Below, in pieces: positions 30,826 to 42,242 of a stretch of 64,000 bases of DNA (position 1 is its first letter; each line of letters opens with the position of its first letter). The DNA lies in NCBI GenBank assembly GCA_010405405.1, contig MU004238.1, positions 569,530 through 633,529 on the forward strand, given 5' to 3'. Under the pieces are notes generated by a model. The model did not search any database and had not been told where the DNA came from. It saw only the letters and a list, made by a program, of their open reading frames with translations. This DNA comes from Microthyrium microscopicum. Its lineage: Eukaryota; Ascomycota; Dothideomycetes; Microthyriales; Microthyriaceae. Position numbers and translations under genes: made by a program.

Positions 30826-33553
30826 ATGCAGTCGTATGGACATTCAAGCTCACAACAGGCATTAGCAGGCTATATCCAAGTGAACGGTGCCCGCGGCCGT
30901 CTTATCTATCTTCCCGAAAGCATACATCGAGCCATCAATCTCGAAGAAACTCCGGTTCCGCCAGTCTTCCAAGGACGATCTGTTCGACCCCATCGCATTC
31001 ATATTGCCCGAGTTGCCGGCAGTCCCTATTCCTCTAAGAAAGAAAGGAAAAGTGCTCGAAGCACTGTCTCTGTATTTTTTGGTAAACTGGCGGGCTCAAA
31101 AGGGAAGCGTTTTTTTCGCTCTTTCGTTGCCTCTCCGGAGAGTCTGAAATCAGAACCCCCTAAAGAACCACCAAAACCAGCGCCGAAACCCGACAAGCCG
31201 AAGCCTAGAAGGCCAATTTCTTGGGCGCCGGGCGCAACACCAGGGGAGCCATTGTGGCAAAGAAGACCATTACATCTACGCAGAGATCTTAGCTTCAAGC
31301 GGAGGTCAACAACAGACATAATGCGAACAAGTAATATCAGACAGTCTGTTCTGGAGCCATTTGGCAACAGTTCACTGGTTATCAATGAGGAAGCCAACCA
31401 TTCGTCTCCCAATCTACTTCCCAACACTGGTCAAAGGATACCTGATGAGAAGCCAATTGCCAGTGGAAATGGAGTTAGCATGGCTATAGCACTTGCTGAA
31501 CCAGTATTATTCTTACAGGGATTTGAGCATGGCGATCTAGCTGCAAATCGAAGCACAGCAATGCTTCGCGGAAGTCTGCACCTGAAAGTCACGAAGCCTA
31601 TCAAGATAAAGACTGTGAGCTTGAGATTCAACGGCAAGGCGATAACACGGTGGCCTGAGGGTAAGCAAACGTCTCTATTACTTTTTAAACTCCAAACGCT
31701 AACTTTACAGGCATTCCACCAAAGAAACAAGAATTCGATGAAGTCAACACTATCATGAGCCATACCTGGCCTTTTTTCAACGCCCAATTTCCCACAGCAG
31801 AACTCAGCACAGGTGCGGACCATGTCGAGCTGCAGAATAAGCAAGAACCACAAATTCAGGCCAAAAGAGGCTCGTTGGACATGAGAGATCTTCTGAGGAA
31901 AGCAAATTCCTCAAACCCCAGCCTCTCAAGGGAAGACCAGCGAGACAAGCGATTGTCTCTTCAAGTCGGTGGAGATTCGAGAAGCTTTGGAAAGGCAGAT
32001 AATTCTGGAAGCTCAAGCGTTTCCCAGAGAGGCTACAAAACATTCCAACCCGGTGACTATATCTACAATTTCGAGCTTCCTTTGGATAGTCATCTCCCGG
32101 AAACGATTGATGTCGATCTGGGTGCGGTAAAATACGAGCTGGAGGCCAGCCTAGAAAGAGCTGGCACTTTCAAAGCAAATCTATTGGGTACGAAAGAAGT
32201 AGTTGTCATCCGAACCCCTGCCGAAGGATCCCTAGAACAGGTCGAGCCTATCGCTATTTCCCGTAATTGGGACGATCAGCTTCATTATGACATTGTTATT
32301 TCTGGCAAATCATTTCCCCTAGGATCAACGATACCCATTGCTTTCAAGCTGACTCCGCTGGCCAAAGTTCATTGTCACCGAATTAAAGTCTACGTGACGG
32401 AGGCCGTGGAGTACTTTTGTGCAAATAAAAGAGTTCATAGAACGGAACCCGCGCGGAAAATATTACTTTTCGAGAAAAGGTCAGACGGGCCACCAGTCAG
32501 CACTTTCCCCGGAAGTACAATGCGCATTATCAGTGGAGGAGGAGTGCCATATGACATGAGAGCAGCTGCTGCCCGAGGTGAACCTGTGCCTGGTATTGAT
32601 CCAAACAATCTCCTTGGAAACCTAGAGAACCACGATCGAGGAATCGGTCCGACTGAGATGGAACTTAACGTCCAGTTACCGACCTGTGCCGCAATGGGTG
32701 GCATAAAAGACAAGCAATCCAAAATGCACTTTGATACGACATACTCCAATATCCGGGTGCATCACTGGATCAAGGTATAATATTTGAGCACATAGTTTAC
32801 AGCAGTCTCTAACCATTTTCCTAGATTGTTCTTCGACTATCAAAACCAGACGCAATCGATCCAAGCAAACGACGACACTTCGAGATATCCATTGACTCTC
32901 CATTCCACATTCTATCATGTCGAGCTACGCAAGCCAATACCTCTCTTCCTGCGTACTCTGGCCCCGATCCACACGCATCTCAGGGAAATCTCGCTGATTG
33001 TGGTTGCCCAGGCGCTCCACGGCGTCGATCATCACCTACATCATTCATGCCCGGTTTAGGTACCTTTGGTTCCCAATCGCCGCATCCCGGATCAGCCCGG
33101 AACTCTACCGACTTCTCACCGGATTACTCGCAGCGAGCTCCGTCACTGCAACCGCCTCCAATGGCACATTTATCGGGAGATTCATCTCCTCTTCCTCCAA
33201 ACAGTCCAACTAGCCACGCGGCTCCACGACCAATGCATATCATTCGCGCTCCATCATTTAACCCACCCGCTTTTGACGACGAAGACCCTCCACCACCACT
33301 TATGACACCCCCTCCGCAATACGACTCCATTGCGAGTCCCACCACCGGTTTATCCGACTACTTTGCGCGCCTGAGTGACGCATATGCTTCCGATACGGGC
33401 ACAGACACTGGCTCCGAGGACCTAGCCATGCTAGAAGTAGAGCCAGAAGGCATGCGCACTCCACGGCAGCGAAACAGCGTTGAGCTTGTTGGCCCTTCAG
33501 CACCACCACCCGCTGCTCCGGCTGCAGCAGGCGCAGTAGGAAGCTGGATTTAA
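30826..33553 (+). CDS. Alpha-arrestin (Aly/Art-type ubiquitin-ligase adaptor)
   Basis: Alpha-arrestins link plasma-membrane transporters to the Rsp5/HulA ubiquitin ligase for endocytosis. Three exons (30826-31660, 31711-32774, 32825-33553) give 875 residues. An N-terminal disordered Pro/Lys-rich part (1-215) precedes the arrestin-N fold (AEPVLFLQGFEHGD, STAMLRGSLHLKV, SLRFNGKAITRWPEGIPPKK, HTWPFF). The arrestin-C fold follows (SFPLGSTIPIAFKLTPLAKV, IKVYVTEAVEYFC, NIRVHHWIKIVLRLSK). The HTWPFF and WPEGIPPKK signatures fit the Aly1/Aly2 (Art6/Art3) branch best. The tail is Pro-rich and carries PPQY at residues 796-799, a canonical PPxY WW-binding motif, plus LPAY earlier as a possible weaker site. 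The frame is open upstream of the chosen ATG, but MQSYGHSSSQ follows a good CAACAATG context. Confidence 0.92.
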
Positions 33554-34237
33554 GTCTGTAACAACTTTGTAATGTTTTTTTGGTAGATCATGTTTTGAGC
33601 TACGATTTTATGGTTCCTATGAGAGACGAACAACTGCATTGCAAGAGGCATTATTTTGATCAAAGCATAAGACTGTCTGTTGGCAGCTTTTCTGAAAACT
33701 TATACGCGACGCGTGTGTAGACTGTAGATAGTAATGGCATAGTAGTATATTTTGCTTACGAGTAACTTTGCATTGGTAACTGTTCCTTGAAGCTATAAGT
33801 TCAGGTAGTATAAGGGATCGAGCCAGATGAATTCCCCATGCGTGTGATATTCCCAAGGATGCCATGTGGTACTTAACGTGCTACATGTTAGAAGATTCAA
33901 GATATTCTCAGCCTCCGTTTCATGTCATGGAATCGTGGCGGTAGATCATGTACATTGTCAGCCTTGTCCCACACAGACCATACGCCATGGTTGTGGGGTG
34001 CATTGAAACTCTCCGAAAACATCAACATCACTCCATCACTCCATCGCGGATTTCTCCGTGCTCTACCTGGTAAGCTCCGACATCGTCCATCACCCTTTTC
34101 AAAAATCAAGCAACATCTTGAACCTAAGATCGACAACAACAATTGACTCTCACCACCACCAGTTCTCCCCCAATATACCACCACTCACCCATCTCTCACC
34201 ACATACCGCCCCACCAGCATCACAACTAGACAAAAAA
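33554..34237. other. Intergenic: arrestin 3' flank and HEM3 leader
   Basis: The arrestin 3' region runs to roughly 33800. The last 150 bp before HEM3 are C- and A-rich (ACCACCACCAG-like) and end in CAAAAAAATG. The HEM3 frame is open for 60 codons upstream without an ATG. No other gene is visible. Confidence 0.5.
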
Positions 34238-35356
34238 ATGTCCAGCCCCCAACAATTCACAATCGGCACCCGCCGCTCCGCCCTCGCCCGCGTCCAAACA
34301 GACCTCGTCGCCGCCTCTCTAAAAACCCACTATCCATCCCTAGAAATCTCCATCCACGCCATGGATCCGCTCGGCGATCGCGATAAAACGACCGCCCTAT
34401 ACAAGCTCTCCGACCAACTAACCCACGGTTCCCCCTCCATTTCTGGCGCCGCAGCAGCAAAAAGCGTATGGACAGGCGAATTCGAAGAACTCCTAGCAGC
34501 AAAGAAGCTCCACGCGATAGTACATTCCCTGAAAGACATGGCGACTTCCTCACCAGAAGGTCTTATTCTAGGCGCTGTGTTGGAGCGCGCCGATCCACGC
34601 GATGCGCTCTGTCTACCGGAAGGTCATAGCCTGGGACGTGGAAATGCACAAAGTCTGCTCAAGAAATTGGGACCTGGTGCGATTGTAGGAACGTCTTCGC
34701 TGCGCCGTATCGCGCAGTTAAGGCGTGGCTATCCACAACTGAGATTCGAGGTCGCGCGTGGAAACGTGCCGACGCGGCTGCGGAAACTTGATGAGCCGGA
34801 GAGCTTTGAGGGCGGAGTGAAATATGCGGCGCTTATATTAGCGGCCGCTGGGCTCATTCGGCTGGACTTGGGCGATCGCATTGACGCGTATTTGTCGGGC
34901 GAGGAAGAACATGGTGGGATGTTATATGCGGTTGGACAGGGTGCGATAGGCATCCAGGTACGTGAAGATGATGCGGAGACGAGAGCGATGTTGGAGAAGA
35001 TCAATCACTCTGCTACGTGGTTGGCTATTCATGCGGAGAGGGCATTACTGCGCGCTCTGGAGGGAGGATGTAGTGTGCCCATTGGTGTGGAGGCCAGTTG
35101 GAAGGGAACTGTGTTGGTATTGAGGGCGGTGGTGGTTAGTGTGGATGGCCAGAATTCAGTGGAGGTTGAGGAGGAGGCTGAAGTTACGACGGTACCGCAA
35201 GCTGAGCTTCTGGGTATGAAGATTGCGGGTTTCTTGGTGGATAATGGGGCTAGTGGGATTCTTGATGCTATCAACGAGGAACGGCGAAAAGAGCGTGAAG
35301 AGGAAGAGGCAAAGTTTGTTGAGGAGCCGGCTCAGGAGGGCGCTCAAGCTGCATAG
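34238..35356 (+). CDS. HEM3: Porphobilinogen deaminase (hydroxymethylbilane synthase)
   Basis: This is the third common enzyme of haem synthesis. It condenses four porphobilinogen molecules into hydroxymethylbilane in the cytosol, using a dipyrromethane primer. A single exon of 372 residues, about the usual length, holds all signatures: IGTRRSALARVQTDLV at the N-terminus, FEELLAAKKLHAIVHSLKDM, VGTSSLRRIAQLRR with the substrate-binding arginines, FEVARGNVPTRLRKLD, and the cofactor-attaching Cys278 in ALEGGCSVPIG. The C-terminal tail (NEERRKEREEEEAKFVEEP) is a charged extension beyond the catalytic fold. The ATG follows an A-rich stretch. The gene converges on NHA1 with about 220 bp between stops. 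Confidence 0.97.
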   Translation: MSSPQQFTIGTRRSALARVQTDLVAASLKTHYPSLEISIHAMDPLGDRDKTTALYKLSDQLTHGSPSISGAAAAKSVWTGEFEELLAAKKLHAIVHSLKDMATSSPEGLILGAVLERADPRDALCLPEGHSLGRGNAQSLLKKLGPGAIVGTSSLRRIAQLRRGYPQLRFEVARGNVPTRLRKLDEPESFEGGVKYAALILAAAGLIRLDLGDRIDAYLSGEEEHGGMLYAVGQGAIGIQVREDDAETRAMLEKINHSATWLAIHAERALLRALEGGCSVPIGVEASWKGTVLVLRAVVVSVDGQNSVEVEEEAEVTTVPQAELLGMKIAGFLVDNGASGILDAINEERRKEREEEEAKFVEEPAQEGAQAA

Positions 35357-35578
35357 AGTGACCAGTCGTATAGACTCATAGACTCTTGTAAGATAATCAA
35401 GAAATGATAATGTAAATATGACTGTAGGTTCATGACAATATTCATTAGCAACTAGGTATGTATAGGAAAAAGCGAAACTATATACTCGGCATGAGCGTTA
35501 AGACAAGAAAACAATTTTAACATCTACACTCTCCAACATGAGCTGGGGTATCATTACGTCGAACTTTTGACCATCATT

Positions 35579-38500
35579 CTACGGCTTTTTCACATCCTCT
35601 CCCCATCGTAATCTCATCGTAGACGTTGCTGGACTTTCTTGCTGCGTGAATCGAATGTTGCGTTCTGGGACAGCTGACGATGCTTCGCCTGAAGGAGCCG
35701 GTTGATGTTTCTTGGGCTCTCTGAATCCAGTGCCAGCTTCATCATCGGAGCTATCGTCTTCCTGCGTCAATCCAAGAGCGTTTTGACGACGGCGCTTTTC
35801 AGCTGCCGTCTCTGCTTCCTCGAGATAGCTGTGATGCGATTCAGTAGGCGACAAAGGATTGGCTGCTGGTCGCGGTGGACTAGACCGCGGACCAGCAGAG
35901 CTTGACTTTGGTGGAGTGTCGTCTATGCCTTCATCGTCTGCATCAGACTCGGTGTCGACGTCCTCTACAGGCATTGGTGGTCGCTTGGGGCTGAAACCTC
36001 GGCGTCGTCGTTGAGCAGCAGTCTCTCGACCACCTCTATCGAATGCAAAGTTGGCCAGAGAGTCGGCGACAGGGTGATCAGGAACCGTCTCGGTGGTCTT
36101 GACATGGTCTAAACTCCCTTCAGATGAGCTGTTCAGTCGATCACCACGCATAGCTTCGTCAACAGCGTCTGCGCGTCTATGGACCTCTCGTTTCAGTCCG
36201 TCGGAAGTGTCCTGCTTGTCTACAACATGAGCTCGCGTGCGTGTATCCATTTTAGCAAGCTGTTGAATAAATTCCTTCTTCTTGAGTCGCGGACCACCTG
36301 CAGCCAATGTGAAGCGAATTCCTTCGTCATCTTCCGTGGGAGCTACATCAAACGGTTGACGCGCAGATGGTTCTCCTGTTTGCTGTTCTTGCGGTTTTGC
36401 TGATGAAGTTGGATTGGCTCCGAAATAGGTTCCCATTCGTTGCATGCCCATTCGTGAAAGCATATCTCGAGTTCCTTTGCCAGCTGCTTCGCTTGTGCTT
36501 TTATGACGTTCAACTCCTGCTCTTGACGGGATCTGGTAGGTCTTGATCACTTCTCCATCCTCGTCTTCTACAATAACGGTGTTACCGAAAGTATAGGCGC
36601 GAGCCGGTCCGTGGCGAGTTTCTCTGGTAGGCAAAGTAGGCCGTCTTTCTCTTTCCTGCTCTGCAGTCGGGCGAGATGAGAATGGGGCAGCGAAGCTTCC
36701 CATGCGATGGCGCCAGTCCAGCCGATGGGGCCGATGTTCTTCCGCCTTGTGGTCATCGCCCTTGTCTTGTTCATGTTGTGCCTTTTTAAGACCCTTTTCT
36801 AGATCTCTTTCCATGTTCTCTTGCGCATCGCGTTGTGCGCGCCTCTTGGTAGTACCTTCAGATTCGCCTTCTCGGTGATGTTCCATGTTTACGACTTCAC
36901 CTTCTTGGTCCTCAACAATGAAATCTTGACCTTCTTGATAGATATCATCCTGTGGTGGCGGTGAAGGTGACTGTGGTGAGCCCTGCTCTGTATCAGATGA
37001 AGGATCCTGATCAGCCAAATCACCCGTATCAGTTTCGTTGCGTAGCCTTGAAGCTGGGGTGATTGCAGATTGACTGATGGGTCCACCGGGTCCTCTACCC
37101 GTATCCCACCGGCGTTTGCGTGTCTTTCGACCAGCTCTGCTGGACGATCTTGAGGGATTGTCTTCTTCTTGTTGCCTACGCAAGAAGTTTCGGGGTATGC
37201 TCGAAGGCGAGAGTGGCGTCCCATCAGGATTCTTCTCGTCCAATGAAACTTGAGACGATTCTCCAGGTCTTCGAAGAGACATGGAACTCTTTGAGCGAGA
37301 AGTTGCAATACGAGGCAGACGGTCCATCCAGTTTGGTCCATCTTCGACGGCTGTCGTGTACGAGAAGGTCAGTGTCAGCGTATTGATGTGCTTTCCGAGA
37401 GTGAAGACTGCAATAGAGGATCCATGTATTATTATGGACGTGAGAACCAGAAATGTTGTGATCGGCCAAATCATCGCAATGATATTGTAGTGCTCGTTGT
37501 CTTTCGGGAGTTTAGCTAGTGGAGTAGTGGTTTCATTCTCAAGTTCTGCTCGAGCCAGAATTGCGACAAAGATGGCGCCTACACCAATTGGTCCAAAGTG
37601 GCCCGCGAAAAGAGCTTCTCTCCACGTTTTGATGTCCGGAATGATTGGCTTGAGCATCATCATGATTGGAATGCGACGAAATAGGATAACAAATATTGCA
37701 ACGACTACTAGCCTCCATGGAGTGATTCCAGTGGCATCACTACTAAATTGAGCCCAAGGAATTATCGTTCCAAAGTAAACGAAAAAGGCCAAATTGATCA
37801 GTAAATCGATAACGTTAGAGACATGGGTCTCTTCGGTTTTCTCTTGGAACCAGCCATCGTTACTGAAGCCCACGCCGCAGGCAAAGCCTACCAGAAGATC
37901 GTCAATGCCTAGAATGCTGCCAGATCCGGCACAGAAGAGGGCCAGAACAAAGTAGAACACGAGAAAGCTTTCGCGATCAACAAGGTCGTGATCATGTGCG
38001 TATCGAATTGCTCGTCTCGCGCCATATCCTACAGCCACGCCATAGACAGCACCGAATATACACTCATACAAAACTGTGTACGCGATGAAATGAAATGCGA
38101 CTGGGCCAGCTGCAAGTTTGTAGCGAATCAGATATATGGACAAATAGATGAAAGGAAATGCCATGCCATCGTTGCAACCTGACTCTGCGGAGAGTAGATC
38201 ACGCAGATGCTTTGGAACTCGCTTTGCAAACTTGCCCTTACCGACGACGGAGGAAGCCAGAACGGGATCGGTAGCTGTAACACATGCGGCGATGCATAAG
38301 CTGTCTAGCCAATTGAGGTGGCCCAAGAACATCCACCAGATGAACAGACTGGTCATAAGCCAGCCAAAAGTCATGACGGGAATTAAAAGTAGCGTAACAG
38401 ACTTCCAATGCCGTTCCATGTAGGCTTTTGGCAATTCGACACCGACGGCAAAACATTGCACGACCAGAACAATCCGGGAGAATTCCAGAGTGATCTGATC

Positions 38501-38701
38501 AGTATTCCCCCAGTCCAAAGGATTGATTAGATTTGCAGCTATGGGTCCAAAAATGATCCCGCACAGCGTTGCTACAGTGGCTTCACCAATGTAGAGCTTT
38601 TCCTTGATGATAGACGAACACAGCATAAAGATACTAGTGAAGCCTCCAAGGATGATATAAACCAGATGCGGTTTGTTGATATCGAGATGTTCCCAAGCCA
38701 T
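35579..38701 (-). CDS. NHA1: Plasma-membrane Na+(K+)/H+ antiporter Nha1/Sod2 type
   Basis: This exporter of Na+, Li+ and K+ in exchange for protons supports salt tolerance, pH and potassium balance. It is a single exon of 1040 residues. The transport domain (about 10-440) has roughly 12 hydrophobic segments. Conserved features are ATDP (143-146), the ND pair in ESGCNDGMAF (N177, D178) and GIDDLLVGF with D267/D268, which fall at the same positions as the essential Asp266/267 of S. pombe Sod2. The remaining 600 residues form a hydrophilic, Ser/Arg/Glu-rich cytoplasmic tail with many basic and acidic patches, as in yeast Nha1, where the tail regulates activity. The MAWEHLDINKPHLVYI start is typical of the family. 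The upstream region of about 1.5 kb is shared with the next gene. Confidence 0.96.
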   Translation of the reverse strand: MAWEHLDINKPHLVYIILGGFTSIFMLCSSIIKEKLYIGEATVATLCGIIFGPIAANLINPLDWGNTDQITLEFSRIVLVVQCFAVGVELPKAYMERHWKSVTLLLIPVMTFGWLMTSLFIWWMFLGHLNWLDSLCIAACVTATDPVLASSVVGKGKFAKRVPKHLRDLLSAESGCNDGMAFPFIYLSIYLIRYKLAAGPVAFHFIAYTVLYECIFGAVYGVAVGYGARRAIRYAHDHDLVDRESFLVFYFVLALFCAGSGSILGIDDLLVGFACGVGFSNDGWFQEKTEETHVSNVIDLLINLAFFVYFGTIIPWAQFSSDATGITPWRLVVVAIFVILFRRIPIMMMLKPIIPDIKTWREALFAGHFGPIGVGAIFVAILARAELENETTTPLAKLPKDNEHYNIIAMIWPITTFLVLTSIIIHGSSIAVFTLGKHINTLTLTFSYTTAVEDGPNWMDRLPRIATSRSKSSMSLRRPGESSQVSLDEKNPDGTPLSPSSIPRNFLRRQQEEDNPSRSSSRAGRKTRKRRWDTGRGPGGPISQSAITPASRLRNETDTGDLADQDPSSDTEQGSPQSPSPPPQDDIYQEGQDFIVEDQEGEVVNMEHHREGESEGTTKRRAQRDAQENMERDLEKGLKKAQHEQDKGDDHKAEEHRPHRLDWRHRMGSFAAPFSSRPTAEQERERRPTLPTRETRHGPARAYTFGNTVIVEDEDGEVIKTYQIPSRAGVERHKSTSEAAGKGTRDMLSRMGMQRMGTYFGANPTSSAKPQEQQTGEPSARQPFDVAPTEDDEGIRFTLAAGGPRLKKKEFIQQLAKMDTRTRAHVVDKQDTSDGLKREVHRRADAVDEAMRGDRLNSSSEGSLDHVKTTETVPDHPVADSLANFAFDRGGRETAAQRRRRGFSPKRPPMPVEDVDTESDADDEGIDDTPPKSSSAGPRSSPPRPAANPLSPTESHHSYLEEAETAAEKRRRQNALGLTQEDDSSDDEAGTGFREPKKHQPAPSGEASSAVPERNIRFTQQESPATSTMRLRWGEDVKKP

Positions 38702-40212
38702 TGTGAATGAGAACGAAAGTCGTCTTAAGTGTTCTAGGTAGGTCTTTTAGGTAGGCGATAGAGGATCCGAGTGTAGAGGTGGAAGCGGGAATCTTGGATC
38801 CAGCGTTCTCCCCAATTGTTCGACAGGAAATTGAAGTTTTATCGGCTGCATGTACGTTGCGGTCGCGCCCAGTCGCCGCTCCTAAAGGCCTATAGAGGCA
38901 AGTGAAGGAATGGAGTGATAGGTAAAAAGAGAGAATCGGTTGGGACTTGGAGAAATGTCTGGAATCGTGGAATTCACGGTAATGAAGTCGAAAACGAGGA
39001 GGAGTTGGAGGCTAAGATTTTGTGGCGGAAGGAGCGGGAGAGGCAGATATGATGAATTTGCAGTTGCATACGGTGCGTGTGGGCGAGAAGGGTAGAAGAG
39101 GAGTCACGACAGACTCAACGAGGGTATTCGACGCGTGAGAGTGAAGAGATTGAAGGTGTGTACTCGTGGTATTGGCTATGAAGGGTGTTGATAGATGGGG
39201 TGCAGTATTTCACATGCACTGAAGGGGTGCGACCGACGTGCAGGAGAAACAGCGACAATGGCGTTAAGTCGAAGGATCAGCGCGTCTGAGGAGTGGGGGC
39301 CTTGTAGATGGCGTGGAGGTCTGGCCTTGAGAAACGAGAAGTACCTGTGGGCCTTGAGGCTATTTAACAGGCGATGTAGTAGCAAAAGAAGGAGGTGGAT
39401 GAGAAATGGAGAGTAGAGAGAAAAGTGATGATGGAGAGATAGAAGAGATAGAAGAGGAGAAGGTTGAAGAAAAAGCTGAAGAAAATATCAAGATCGGAAA
39501 TGTTAAAAGGCTAATGTCTAGAGTACCAAGAATTTTACTACCATCTTAGTTGTTACCATCTCCCTGCCATGAACTACTGTTACCTCCATTCAATGCTCGT
39601 GTATATCCTTCCATCCATTGGATTCAATCAATTCATGTCCCAGGAAACCATATCCCGGTCGTTGAATGCCAAAAAGTTGCCAAGATCCCAAGCCGGAATG
39701 ATTATGCAAGTCAGCCTTTTAGTTTTCCTATCCTCCGCATCTGGATCTTCCCCATCGCTCTTTTTTCTACCGAGATCAATCGATTGAGAGCGACGCGCAT
39801 GGTCCAAGAGCAAGGACAGTGGTGTCATTGATAATAAAAGGTACTGGTACAGGGTTTCATTGTGGTCCGTGGTGTTTGCAAACAAAAAAGTTTCCCTAAA
39901 TCCTCGCACAGCCAAAAGTCAACACCGACTTTTGCCGTCTAGAGCCCTATCTCGACTTTTTAAAAGACCAGCCTATCATATCTCATCTCCCGCGGAAGCA
40001 ATGCCGTCCATAAAAAATGCACAGTGAACGTTACTGCAAGCCAATGCCCACTTATGCACCATTTCGTCATGTGCCAACAACCCCAATCCCTGTCCATCAA
40101 CAACCCTCCTGGCCCCTCGCTTAACCATCCCCATCACTATCTGATCTTAGCATCTTACTCATGGCCTGTCATGAGTGATGGGTAACTTATACGAGTCTGT
40201 CCTGTCACCAGC
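38702..40212. other. Divergent upstream region of NHA1 and the STAND-N/Zn2Cys6 gene
   Basis: About 1.5 kb without a gene. A long, almost pure purine tract (39384-39485), read as CT-rich on the NHA1 strand, probably lies in its leader or core promoter. An ACGCGT occurs at 39131-39136. Small overlapping ORFs at 39176-39416 and 39550-39915 look like chance frames. Confidence 0.5.
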
Positions 40213-42144
40213 ATGGCCGAGGCATTGGCCGCACTAGGCGTCGTCGCCTCCGTCGCCCAATTAGCCGACTACGGCTTCAAACTCAGCATCAAACTATTCG
40301 CCTATGGCCAATCTGTCTACAAGGCTGACAGGGCCATCAAAAGCATCTCCAATGAAGTCTCCCTGACTTCTGCTGTGCTCCGCGAACTAGGACATGTGCT
40401 CGAGGCAGACCAGACCCACTATGTCTCTGGGCGGGCCATCGAGGCTACGCAGACGACGGTCCAGGAGTGTTTTGTGGTGTTTGATCAGTTGAATGGGATT
40501 TTGGAGAAGAGCATGGGATCTACGGGCTTTGAGAAGGAGGGTGACGTTGTTAAGATTTCGACGTTGGAGAAGTTGAAGTGGCCGTTTGTTCAGCCAAAGA
40601 TGGATTTGATGAGGGGAAATTTGGATAGGTTGAAGGCTTCTTTGACTTTGATGCTTCAAGTTTTGAGCTTTGCTCGAGATGTATCGAAACAGTCTGTTTT
40701 CTCTCTTCGCTGCTGTTGATACAATCTAACATGGAGTAGAAAGCAAGCAGACTTGTCAGCCGGGGCACAGCGAAAGCTCATTGAAAGCCTCGCCAAGTCA
40801 GAACAAGAAGCTATTGATCGATATGAGGCACTTCAACATCGGTTCGAACAATCCACTGCTGGGGCGAGAGCGCCAGGCCCAAGTCTTGGAGCTGACTCCC
40901 ATAACAACAGTCCACCTCCGCCCTACGTATCCACCAACGCACTTCCCTCAGCACCAACGGGTGATCTCGGACTTACTGGCACTGATACCTTGTCTGGATC
41001 ACAAATTGGAGAGTTGGTTCTCTCGTTAAACTTGATGAAGCATATGCTCTCCAGAGTCAGCCAAGACGTCACCCCAGCCAGCTTTTCTGCTCTCTCGGAA
41101 GAAGTGAGACTTGCAGAAATGAGTGAATCTAAACGACTTCGGCAAACTTATGGATCCAAGGCATATGAGCTACTGTTCAAGGCCGCGGAGGACGTGATCG
41201 AAGTACAATCGTATATTCAGGAGCTGGCATCTTCATATCCCCAATTGGTGCCTTCTGAATCTGTTCAACTAGGAGAAATGGTACCTTCTAGTTCTGCCGC
41301 ACCAGAGCCCAGAGCCGCTAGCACGCAAAGCATTAGCTATGACCTCGAGGAGGTTGCAATTGTTCCTCAAAGAAGATCTGGCAGAGGAGGCAGAGGGAGT
41401 ACGCGGTCACACACGGAACCACTTAAACCGGTCCCCAGGATCATTTCGGCTCCTCCGCCGCCCGAAGAGAACCCAAGTGCTGAAGATGCCAGGAAGCGCA
41501 AGGCGAAAGAGAAACGTCCCCAACAAGCTACTGTCGAGGATGAAAATGCCGACGAGGAGACTGAGGGTGATGCTAGCGCTGCAGGCATCGAATTCGAAGA
41601 AAACTATAGCGGCCTTGAAATTGATCTGGCCGATCTACCACCTTTAAGAGTCAGCCGGCCCATTGCCGCATGTCGACGGTGCCGCGATGATGGAATCAAG
41701 TGTGATGGCAAACTTCCTGCATGCTCGGCATGCGAAAGATCAGGACATGCCGACCAGTGTTTGAGGAACAACACTCAATCTGCCCCAGGCATGGAATCCG
41801 CTGTGCCTTACTCGCTCAGCGAAGAGATTGTAGTGGAACAGCCGATTACTGTCGAATACAGTGACAGTGTACCAGTTCTTGAGAGTAGCGATGAGCCTGG
41901 TGCAAGTTTACAGCGCTCGAGGACTAGGGATGACATTGTTGATGAATTGCTGGCTAGATGGACCAACTTGGACAACAACGCTATGCATATCACGGGACCT
42001 TTTGCGCCCTCGAATTGGTCTCAAGAGCATATGGGACGATCGACTGATCCAGTTGATGGTCTGAAAGTCCCAGGGTACTATCCTCCTGATGACCTAGCAG
42101 AGACTCCATCAATCAGTCCTGGTCTGTCGGATCCTTTCGAATGA
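40213..42144 (+). CDS. Fungal N-terminal (STAND-type) domain fused to Zn(II)2Cys6 cluster
   Basis: Two exons (40213-40680, 40744-42144) give 622 residues. The first 170 or so resemble the fungal N-terminal domain found at the front of STAND/NLR-like and related proteins: LAALGVVASVAQLADYGFKL, then IKSISNEVSLTSAVLRELG, then a long helix with LKWPFVQPKMDLMRGNLDRL. A Pro/Ser-rich linker (with SPPPPYVS) and a helical block follow. A binuclear zinc cluster then spans C466-C494 with spacing C-x2-C-x6-C-x6-C-x2-C-x8-C, the DNA-binding motif of fungal regulators, preceded by a basic patch (RKRKAKEKRP). The cluster sits unusually far C-terminal, and the usual fungal transcription-factor middle domain is absent. 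The intron has a TCTAAC branch word; its acceptor at 40743 (AAAG) is chosen because it keeps the frame. Targets are unknown. Confidence 0.8.
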
Positions 42145-42242
42145 CATGCATCGTAAAAGACTTTGTAGTAATAGTAATACATTGAGGGGTATCTATCTCC
42201 AAACAATTCACATCAATCTCTAAATCTATGTATCATACACAT

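Noticed and set aside
33805-33830. GGGATCGAGCC word resembling a reversed tRNA B box
   Set aside because: The flanks cannot form a T-arm stem and no A box or acceptor stem is found at the right distance.
39176-39915. Small ORFs on both strands upstream of NHA1
   Set aside because: They overlap one another, have no homologous pattern and sit in purine-rich leader DNA.
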